Source: JBGQOJ01 sp052119585
GTDB taxonomy: Bacteria > Pseudomonadota > Alphaproteobacteria > Rhodobacterales > Rhodobacteraceae
Direction: 5' to 3'
DNA length: 64,000 bases
NCBI RefSeq assembly: GCF_052119585.1
Contig: NZ_JBGQOJ010000003.1
Coordinates: 62,001-126,000 of the forward strand
Every line of letters starts with the position of its first letter. Positions within the stretch are counted from its first letter, which is position 1. The notes beneath the pieces were generated by a model. It had not been told where the DNA came from. It saw only the letters and a program-made list of their open reading frames with translations, and did no database searches. The position numbers and the translations under genes are program-made. Shown here one piece after another: positions 1 to 6,290 of this stretch.

Positions 1-176
1 GCAACATGGCGTTCGACGCCTATAAGGCCGACACCTTGCAGCGTCTGGAAGAAGAGCAGCAGACCTTCGAGGCCTTCCTTGCCCGTCTGCGGCACGCAAA
101 AGACAAGGCAGAGTTCGACCAGTTCATGGATGATCGCGCCTCCAGACCGCGCGAAAGCACACCGACTGACGTCTGA
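1..176 (+). CDS. DUF2852 family protein, C-terminal fragment
   Basis: The window opens inside this gene, and about 57 C-terminal residues are visible in the frame that stops at 174-176. The fragment is charged and helical, with an LEEEQ stretch followed by AKDKAEFDQFM. It resembles the C-terminus I recall for DUF2852 proteins of Rhodobacteraceae, small proteins with membrane segments upstream of this tail; that part lies outside the window. The function is unknown. A rho-independent terminator follows directly, so the gene ends its own transcription unit before the RDD gene. Confidence 0.6.
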   Translation, partial: NMAFDAYKADTLQRLEEEQQTFEAFLARLRHAKDKAEFDQFMDDRASRPRESTPTDV

Positions 177-188
177 TACATAACATGT

Positions 189-220
189 GGCCCCCGACAC
201 AGGGGGGCCGCCCTTTTCTT
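189..220 (+). terminator. Rho-independent terminator after the DUF2852 gene
   Basis: The arms GGCCCCC (189-195) and GGGGGCC (203-209) pair around a short loop and are followed by a T-rich stretch (cccttttcttt). It lies 12 bases after the DUF2852 stop codon. Confidence 0.7.
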
Positions 221-242
221 TCCGTCCAAAGGCACGTATCCC

Positions 243-698
243 ATGTCTATGCCAGATCATCACTGGGGCCTTCCCGACCCCGATATGCACGCGGAATTCT
301 ACGAAGGCGTCGCGTCCAAGCGGTTGGCGGCCTGGGTGATCGACACCCTGCTGATCATTGCCATCACGCTTTTGATGATCCCGCTGTCCTTCTTTGTGGC
401 GCTGTTCTTTCTGCCTCTGGTGGGGATGGCTGTGAATATCCTGTACCGCGCCATTACCTTGTCGCGGCATTCCGCCACGCCGGGGATGCGGTTCATGGCC
501 ATAGAGTTCCGCACGGCGCAGGGCCTGCGCATGGATACCGCCACGGCGCTGTTTCACACTTTGGGCTACACGCTGAGCATCGCGATGGTGTTTCCGCAGA
601 TCGTGTCGATCTTTCTGATGCTGACAGGGCGACGCGGTCAGGGCCTGACCGACCATGCCCTGGGGACCGTCGCGATCAACCGCGCGGCGGATATCTAG
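243..698 (+). CDS. RDD family inner-membrane protein
   Basis: A 151-residue protein with an RDD-domain pattern: a short polar N-terminus, then Arg and Asp in the first helix (KRLAAWVIDTLLI, near residues 26-38). Two hydrophobic segments follow near residues 33-70, then the loop SATPGMRFMAIEF, typical of this family (G-K/M-x-x-x-G-like turn), and another membrane segment near 110-130. The substrate and role of RDD proteins in this setting are not established; some RDD proteins are implicated in ion transport. It sits between the DUF2852 gene and bpt, an arrangement I recall from other Rhodobacteraceae. Confidence 0.8.
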   Translation: MSMPDHHWGLPDPDMHAEFYEGVASKRLAAWVIDTLLIIAITLLMIPLSFFVALFFLPLVGMAVNILYRAITLSRHSATPGMRFMAIEFRTAQGLRMDTATALFHTLGYTLSIAMVFPQIVSIFLMLTGRRGQGLTDHALGTVAINRAADI

Positions 699-794
699 CC
701 GCAGTCAGGTGCCTGACCGCCTCGCTGATTCTGGGGGCTTGGCGTTTGGCAATGTGATTGCTAACCTGACCTTCGAAATAGCTTTGAAGATTCC

Positions 795-1631
795 ATGCGC
801 CACACGCTGCCCCTTGCGCCCCAGTTCTATGTGACGGCTCCGCAGCCCTGCCCCTATCTGGAGGGCAGGCTGGAACGAAAGCTGTTCACGGCCCTGCAAG
901 GGGATCATGCGGAAACCCTGAACGACGCTTTGTCGAAGCAAGGGTTCCGCCGCTCGCAGAATGTGCTGTATCGCCCGTCCTGCGCCGAATGCAGCGCCTG
1001 TTTATCGGCGCGCATCCGCGTCGCGGATTTCAGGCTGTCAAAAAGCCAGACCCGCGTTCTGCGCCGCAACAGCGACCTTACGCGCCGCTCGACATCGCCC
1101 TGGGCCACCGAAGAGCAATACGCCCTGTTCCGCAGCTATCTGGACAACCGCCATGCCGATGGCGGAATGGCGGACATGGATATTTTCGAATTTGCCGCAA
1201 TGATCGAGGAAACCCCGATCCGCAGCCGCGTGATCGAATACGCCGCCCCCCCGTCACCGGACAACCGGCGCGGCACGCTGTCGGCGGTGTGTCTGACGGA
1301 TGTGTTGGATGACGGGCTAAGCATGGTCTATTCCTTTTACGATCTGGCGCGGGAAAAGCTGTCGATGGGCACCTATGTGATCCTTGACCATATCCGCATC
1401 GCTCAGGAGGCGGGCCTGCCCTACGTCTATCTGGGCTATTGGGTGCCGGGCAGTCCCAAGATGGGCTATAAGGCCAAGTTCAGCGGGCTGGAGATTTACA
1501 AACGCGGCCGCTGGACATCCATAGGCAACCCCGAAGACCACCGATCGGACCCGCATCCCCTGACGGTCGATCCGATTTCCGAACAGGTGGCGCGGATCAA
1601 TTTGCCCGACACGATGTCGGTAAAAGGCTGA
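795..1631 (+). CDS. bpt: Aspartate/glutamate leucyltransferase (bacterial aminoacyl-tRNA-protein transferase)
   Basis: A 278-residue cytosolic enzyme. It transfers Leu (Arg in some homologues) from aminoacyl-tRNA to N-terminal Asp or Glu of proteins, creating an N-degron for ClpS/ClpAP. The N-terminal domain holds the family's cysteine cluster (CAECSACLSARI, near residues 57-68). The C-terminal ATE domain includes SMGTYVILDHIRIAQEAG and YVYLGYWVPGSPKMGYKAKF. Length and both halves match the Bpt/ATE family. The start at 795 gives MRHTLPLAPQFY, a normal N-terminus. It converges on the SDR gene with only 25 bases between the stops. Confidence 0.92.
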   Translation: MRHTLPLAPQFYVTAPQPCPYLEGRLERKLFTALQGDHAETLNDALSKQGFRRSQNVLYRPSCAECSACLSARIRVADFRLSKSQTRVLRRNSDLTRRSTSPWATEEQYALFRSYLDNRHADGGMADMDIFEFAAMIEETPIRSRVIEYAAPPSPDNRRGTLSAVCLTDVLDDGLSMVYSFYDLAREKLSMGTYVILDHIRIAQEAGLPYVYLGYWVPGSPKMGYKAKFSGLEIYKRGRWTSIGNPEDHRSDPHPLTVDPISEQVARINLPDTMSVKG

Positions 1632-1656
1632 CGGCCACAGGTGCTACCGCAAGGCC

Positions 1657-2424
1657 CTAGCCCGCTGTCCAGCCCCCGTCGATCAACAGCGACGCCCCTG
1701 TCATCATCGCCGAGGCATCGCTGGCCAGAAACACCACCGCCCCCATGATGTCCTCGACCTCGCCCACGCGGCCCAGTTTGATCTTGTCCAGAATCCACGC
1801 CTTTCGCACCGGATCGCGCAGTGTCTGCTCGCCCAGAGGGGTGCGGATAAAGGTTGGACACAGGGTGTTCACGCGGATGGATGCGGGGCCGAATTCTATC
1901 GCCATCGCCTTGGTGAAACCTTCGACCGCGTGTTTCGTGGCGCAATAAACCGCGCGGTCGATGCCGCCGACATGGCCCATTTGCGACGAGACATTGATCA
2001 ACGACCCCGGTTTTCCCGCCGCGATCAACCCCTTGGCCACGGCCCGCGTCAGAAAATACGCACCCCTTACATTCAGGTCGGTCACCGCGTCGTAATCATC
2101 CGGTGTCGTGGCGGTGGCGGGACCGTGGCGGGCAAGGCCCGCGCTGTTCACCAGTATGTCGAACGGGCCATGGGCGGCGACCGCCCCTGCGGTTGCGCCG
2201 ATGTCCGCCACATCCAGCGGCAAGCCCTGCGCGGTCAGGCCCTGCGCCGTCATGGCGGCGACCACCCCGGCGATCCTGTCCTTGTGTCGCGCCACGACAA
2301 AGACCTCGGCACCCGCCTCTGCCAAGGCCACCGCAGCCCCCAGACCAATCCCCGACGTCGCCCCCGCCACAAGGGCGCGGCGCCCGTCCAGCCGGAACGA
2401 CGGCGTGCGCGGCAGCGCGATCAT
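1657..2424 (-). CDS. SDR-family NAD(P)-dependent oxidoreductase, partner of the HpsN-like dehydrogenase
   Basis: A 255-residue classical short-chain dehydrogenase. It has the cofactor motif GATSGIGLG near residues 21-29, NSAG in place of NNAG, the catalytic Ser in INVSSQMG, and YCATK as the YxxxK pair. The C-terminus ends with a family-typical LIDGGWTAG. I chose the ATG at 2424 because it overlaps the stop of the HpsN-like gene as ATGA, the usual sign of translational coupling. By analogy with dihydroxypropanesulfonate loci of roseobacters, where SDR enzymes interconvert DHPS enantiomers at C2, it may serve the same pathway. That assignment is inference, since many SDRs accompany sugar or polyol dehydrogenases. 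Confidence 0.8.
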   Translation of the reverse strand: MIALPRTPSFRLDGRRALVAGATSGIGLGAAVALAEAGAEVFVVARHKDRIAGVVAAMTAQGLTAQGLPLDVADIGATAGAVAAHGPFDILVNSAGLARHGPATATTPDDYDAVTDLNVRGAYFLTRAVAKGLIAAGKPGSLINVSSQMGHVGGIDRAVYCATKHAVEGFTKAMAIEFGPASIRVNTLCPTFIRTPLGEQTLRDPVRKAWILDKIKLGRVGEVEDIMGAVVFLASDASAMMTGASLLIDGGWTAG

Positions 2425-3728
2425 TCCGCCGCCTCGCCGTAACCGACATTGCCACCACCATAGCGCCGGACCCTGATGTTGGCCTGTTCCGCATGGCCGA
2501 CAAAGCCTTCCAGCAGGCACAGGCGCGAACAATACCTGCCGATGTCCACGGCAGCCTTATCTGTCGTAATACGCTGATAAGAATGGGTTTTCATGAACTT
2601 TCCCACCCAAAGCCCACCGGTATAGCGCCCCGCCTTTCTGGTGGGCAACGTGTGGTTGGTGCCAATCACCTTGTCACCGTTCGCCACATTTGTGCGCGGG
2701 CCAAGGAACAGGGCGCCGTAGCTGTGCATATGGTCCAGAAACCAGTCGTCGCGGTCTGTCATCACCTGCACATGCTCTGACGCGATGTCGTTGGCGACCT
2801 GTAGCATCTCGTCGTAGGTGTCGCACAGGATCACCTCGCCGTAGTCGCGCCAGCTGACGCCTGCGGTGGCCGCTGTGGGCAGGATCTGCAACAGCCGACC
2901 GACCTCGGCCATGGTGCCTTCGGCCAGTTTGCGCGAGGTGGTCAAAAGCACGGCGGGCGAATTATAGCCATGTTCTGCCTGCCCCAGCAGATCGGTCGCG
3001 CAAAGTTCCGCATCGACCGTGTCATCCGCGATGACCATGGTTTCCGTCGGCCCCGCGAACAGATCGATCCCGACCCGACCATAGAGCTGGCGCTTGGCCT
3101 CGGCCACATAGGCATTGCCGGGGCCGACCAGCATATCCACCGGTTCGATCGTTTCGGTGCCGATGGCCATGGCCCCCACGGCCTGTATCCCGCCCATCAC
3201 GTAAATCTCGTGTGCGCCGGCGAAATGCATCGCCGCGACCACGGCTGCGTTGGGCGCGCCATTGAACGGCGGGGTGGCGGCGATGATGCGCGGCACCCCC
3301 GCGACCGTCGCCGTGGCAACCGACATATGCGCCGAGGCAACCATGGGGAACTTGCCGCCCGGCACATAGCACCCGACCGATTGCACCGGAATATGCTTGT
3401 GGCCAAGGATCACCCCCGGCAGGGTTTCCACCTCGATGTCCAGCATCGAGTCCCGCTGCGCCTGTGCGAAATTGCGCACCTGAGTCTGGGCGAACGTGAT
3501 GTCGTCGATCTCGCGCGGGGTCAGTGTGGCGATCAGCGCGTCGATCTGCGGCTGGGTCAGGCGGAACGCCCCGGGGCTGTAATTGTCGAAACTTTCGGAC
3601 ATCGCGCGCACCGCCGCGTCGCCCTCGGCCTCGATCCGCGCAAGCGCCTGTTCGACCACATCGCGCACGGCGGCATCATCAGTCTTGCGGTCCGCGTCCG
3701 CCTTGCCCCGCTTCAGGTATTCAATCAT
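2421..3728 (-). CDS. HisD-family dehydrogenase, probably HpsN-like sulfopropanediol 3-dehydrogenase
   Basis: A 435-residue homologue of histidinol dehydrogenase. The zinc ligands expected from HisD are present (Gln250 and His253 in GQAEHG, Asp352, His412), as is the catalytic Glu318-His319 in SEHV. No other his gene is nearby. The neighbours are an SDR and a divergent TRAP transporter, so a catabolic HpsN-type role is more likely than histidine synthesis. HpsN oxidises (R)-2,3-dihydroxypropane-1-sulfonate to sulfolactate with NAD. Residues that would prove sulfonate binding cannot be judged here. The start at 3728 follows a strong GGGGAG ribosome site; an in-frame start at 3842 lacks one. Confidence 0.72.
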   Translation of the reverse strand: MIEYLKRGKADADRKTDDAAVRDVVEQALARIEAEGDAAVRAMSESFDNYSPGAFRLTQPQIDALIATLTPREIDDITFAQTQVRNFAQAQRDSMLDIEVETLPGVILGHKHIPVQSVGCYVPGGKFPMVASAHMSVATATVAGVPRIIAATPPFNGAPNAAVVAAMHFAGAHEIYVMGGIQAVGAMAIGTETIEPVDMLVGPGNAYVAEAKRQLYGRVGIDLFAGPTETMVIADDTVDAELCATDLLGQAEHGYNSPAVLLTTSRKLAEGTMAEVGRLLQILPTAATAGVSWRDYGEVILCDTYDEMLQVANDIASEHVQVMTDRDDWFLDHMHSYGALFLGPRTNVANGDKVIGTNHTLPTRKAGRYTGGLWVGKFMKTHSYQRITTDKAAVDIGRYCSRLCLLEGFVGHAEQANIRVRRYGGGNVGYGEAAE

Positions 3729-4114
3729 GTCCACTCCCCTCGCTCTTTCGGTTTCGAAAACCGGTCCGCCGCACTCCCCGGCTAAAATCAGGGCGCGGTG
3801 CCACTTTGCCAACAGAACCACGGCAGAGTAAAGCCACAGCATGCAGCCGTCACCCGCAGGGTGCGACGACGGGCATCATGACGTTAGGGAACCCGCAGGC
3901 GGCGCAACCGGAGCGAGACAAAAGGCGGCCTGCGTCAATATTAGGCATTGCGTTATTTAATATATAAATCAATTACTTATGAAGAATAAGTCCCCTGATT
4001 TCGGGTTTTTTACCCCGCAGTGGTAAGTTTTTCTAGCCGCGCACCACTTGCCCCGCTAGCATGGCCTCGTCGGAGGACAATAAAACCAATAAACCACTAC
4101 AAGGAAGGTATTTT
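3729..4114. promoter_or_regulatory. Divergent promoter region between the HpsN-like gene and the TRAP operon, with candidate operator
   Basis: 386 bases without a convincing gene. The last 150 bases are AT-rich, in contrast to the surroundings. They hold a perfect inverted repeat, ACTTAT-GAAGA-ATAAGT (3975-3991), the size and form of a GntR- or LysR-type operator. A weaker CGGGT/ACCCG hairpin lies near 4003-4018. A ribosome site AAGGAAGG (4101-4108) precedes the TRAP binding-protein gene. No regulator gene is adjacent, so the binding protein is unknown. Confidence 0.5.
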
Positions 4115-5203
4115 ATGGAACGCCGCAAGTTTCTTACGAGCGCCGCACTCGGCGCGACAGGAGCTGCTTTGGCAGCACCCGCAGTCGCCCAAGCCAGCAA
4201 AAAGATCATGACCATCGTTTCCACCTGGCCACGGGACTTTCCCGGTCTGGGTGTTTCGGCACAGCGCGTTGCAGCCCGGATCACCGAGCTGTCGCAGGGT
4301 GCAATCACCACAGAATATTACGCCGCAGGCGAGCGCGTGGGCGCATTCGACTCGTTCGACGAAGTCGCGTCCGGCAACTCCCAGGCTTACATCGGCGCGG
4401 ACTACTACTGGGTCGGCAAGCATCCCGCCTTCGCCTTCTTCACCTCCGTGCCGTTCGGCATGACGGTGACCGAATTCAACGCATGGATCAAATTCGGCGG
4501 CGGTCAGGAACTTTGGGACAAACTGTCCGGCGAGTTCGGCATCAAGGCACTGCCTTGCGGCGCGACCGGCACACAGGCCGGCGGCTGGTTCAACAAAGAG
4601 ATCAACTCTGCCGATGATTTCAAGGGCCTGAAGATGCGTATCCCCGGCCTTGGCGGCAACGTGCTGTCGAAACTGGGTGCATCCACGGTGTCCCTGCCCG
4701 GCGGTCAGATCTACGAAAACCTCGTATCCGGTTCGATCGACGCGACAGAGTGGGTTGGTCCATACAACGACTACTTCATGAAGTTCTACGAGGCGGCCAA
4801 ATACTACTACACCGGCGGTATGCACGAGCCGGGCTCCGACCTTGCAATGGGCATGAACAAAGCCTGGTGGGATAGCCTGTCCGAGTGGGAGCAGTCTGTG
4901 ATTAGCGCTGCTTGCTACGAAGAGAACGCGGCCCAATACGAGGAAGCGATTGCCCTGAACGGGCCATATCTGAAAAAGCTGGTCGAAGAGCAAGGCGTTC
5001 AGGTTCGCGCGTTCAGCGACGAGACCTGGGATGCGATGTACGAGGCATGGCTCGAAGTCGTTGCCGAAGTGCGCGATCACTCGCCGCTGGCCGCGGAAAT
5101 CGCCGACGATTATGACGCCAAACTCAAAGAGTATGGCTCCATGATGGCGAAGTTCGAGATCACCTATGTGAATCAGCGTAACCGCGTTATGGGCCTTTCC
5201 TAA
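4115..5203 (+). CDS. TRAP transporter periplasmic substrate-binding protein (DctP/TakP type)
   Basis: A 362-residue solute receptor. It begins with a Tat-type signal: ERRKFL, then a hydrophobic stretch ending AVAQA near residue 27. The body carries DctP-family features, including the Arg-containing strand KGLKMRIPG and the segment PGGQIYENLVSGSIDATEWVG. The latter, with HEPGSDLAMGMN, resembles TakP-like receptors that bind 2-oxo acids or lactate, often as dimers. The ligand is therefore probably a small carboxylate or a carboxylate/sulfonate analogue; this is inference. The ATG at 4115 is chosen for its AAGGAAGG site and for starting exactly at the signal peptide. A strong hairpin follows the gene. 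Confidence 0.88.
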   Translation: MERRKFLTSAALGATGAALAAPAVAQASKKIMTIVSTWPRDFPGLGVSAQRVAARITELSQGAITTEYYAAGERVGAFDSFDEVASGNSQAYIGADYYWVGKHPAFAFFTSVPFGMTVTEFNAWIKFGGGQELWDKLSGEFGIKALPCGATGTQAGGWFNKEINSADDFKGLKMRIPGLGGNVLSKLGASTVSLPGGQIYENLVSGSIDATEWVGPYNDYFMKFYEAAKYYYTGGMHEPGSDLAMGMNKAWWDSLSEWEQSVISAACYEENAAQYEEAIALNGPYLKKLVEEQGVQVRAFSDETWDAMYEAWLEVVAEVRDHSPLAAEIADDYDAKLKEYGSMMAKFEITYVNQRNRVMGLS

Positions 5204-5220
5204 GGGTTTGACCCGGAATT

Positions 5221-5252
5221 CGGGGCGGGGTCTTTTCCCCCGCCCCGTTTTT
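5221..5252 (+). terminator. Intra-operon terminator/attenuator after the TRAP binding protein
   Basis: The arms CGGGGCGGGG (5221-5230) and CCCCGCCCCG (5238-5247) enclose a TCTTTTC loop and are followed by five T residues. Placed between binding-protein and permease genes, it probably allows more receptor than permease mRNA, a common arrangement in transporter operons. Confidence 0.85.
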
Positions 5253-5306
5253 GACTGCACATCCTGCGGACAAGTCTGAACATCCCCAAACCTAAAAGGT
5301 AAGACC

Positions 5307-6281
5307 GTGAGCGACATCGCTATTTCTCGAACCTCAACGCAGATCGTTCGGTATGTGGGTTGGTGCGTCCTCGGACTCCTCGCCGCATTTCTGGTCAACA
5401 ACATGCTGATCGTGGCTTTTGATTATCCCGCGCTGTCCTTCGAGACCGGATTTGCAGGCAAGGGCGCGATTTCCATCGGCGTCTATCTTGCCGGTCTGGC
5501 GCTGGCGGTGGCTGCGGTCGCCCTGCGCCCCGCCCCGACGCTGCGACAAGAAGCGCACAGCATCCACAGCTTCAACCTGTATCTGATCCGCGCCTGTTTC
5601 TTCACCGTGCTGCTGACCGGGGTCGTCGATGCCGCGCTGGCCTTCATGCGGGTCGAGAACATGTTGCCGGCGTTCTTCAGCGACGAGATGGTCCGCAACC
5701 TTGGCCGGGCCAGATTTGTCGGTCCCTATGTTCACACCCCCCTGATTGTCGTCAGTCTGATCCTTGCGCTGTTCAGCCGCACGCTGGGCTTTACCTGGCT
5801 TGCGCTGCTGATCGTGGCTGCCGAACTGGGCATCGTGATCAGCCGCTTCGTATTTTCCTACGAGCAGGCCCTGATGGGCGATCTGGTGCGCTACTGGTAT
5901 GCGGCGCTGTTCCTCTTTGCATCGGCCTATACGCTATATGACGAGGGCCATGTGCGCGTGGATATCCTTTATGCGGGCTTTACCCGCCGCGCCAAGGGCC
6001 GCAACAATGCGATCGGCTCGATCTTCTGGGGCGCGTCGACCTGCTTTGTGATCCTCGGCATCGGCCTTGGCAGCAAACAGTCCATCGTGAACAGCCCGAT
6101 TGCCAACTTCGAAATCTCGCAGGCCGGTAGCATCGGCATGTTCACCAAATACCAGATGGCGGCCTTTATCGCGATCTTCGCAATCACAATGCTCATCCAG
6201 TTCGTCAGCTACTTCTTTGAATCGGTAGCAGACTTCAGGAATGAACCCGGTGCGCGCGAAGCGGCGCCCGTCTCACATTAA
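5307..6281 (+). CDS. TRAP transporter small permease subunit (DctQ), extended form
   Basis: A 324-residue membrane protein starting at GTG 5307 behind AAGGTAAGACC. Classical DctQ proteins have about 160-200 residues and four helices. Here two extra hydrophobic segments near residues 14-35 and 50-70 and a long soluble stretch precede the DctQ-like part (TM segments near 90-110, 145-190, 205-220, 240-260 and 280-305). A polar C-terminus follows. It forms the membrane complex with the large permease 9 bases downstream. The extension goes with the TakP-like receptor class and the oversized large subunit. Confidence 0.85.
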   Translation: MSDIAISRTSTQIVRYVGWCVLGLLAAFLVNNMLIVAFDYPALSFETGFAGKGAISIGVYLAGLALAVAAVALRPAPTLRQEAHSIHSFNLYLIRACFFTVLLTGVVDAALAFMRVENMLPAFFSDEMVRNLGRARFVGPYVHTPLIVVSLILALFSRTLGFTWLALLIVAAELGIVISRFVFSYEQALMGDLVRYWYAALFLFASAYTLYDEGHVRVDILYAGFTRRAKGRNNAIGSIFWGASTCFVILGIGLGSKQSIVNSPIANFEISQAGSIGMFTKYQMAAFIAIFAITMLIQFVSYFFESVADFRNEPGAREAAPVSH

Positions 6282-6290
6282 GGTGCCATA

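Noticed and set aside
2421..3728. Biosynthetic histidinol dehydrogenase (hisD)
   Set aside because: The fold and zinc ligands fit, but the SDR and TRAP context and absence of other his genes favour a catabolic HpsN-like role. Phylogeny would settle it.
3979..4026. 15-codon frame with ribosome-site-poor start in the HpsN/TRAP gap (MKNKSPDFGFFTPQW)
   Set aside because: There is no run of regulatory codons, no ribosome site, and no terminator with alternative pairing behind it, so a leader-peptide call is not supported.
4097..5404. Long minus-strand frame opposite the TRAP binding protein
   Set aside because: It is the antisense shadow of the dctP gene; the plus-strand frame has the signal peptide, ribosome site and family motifs.
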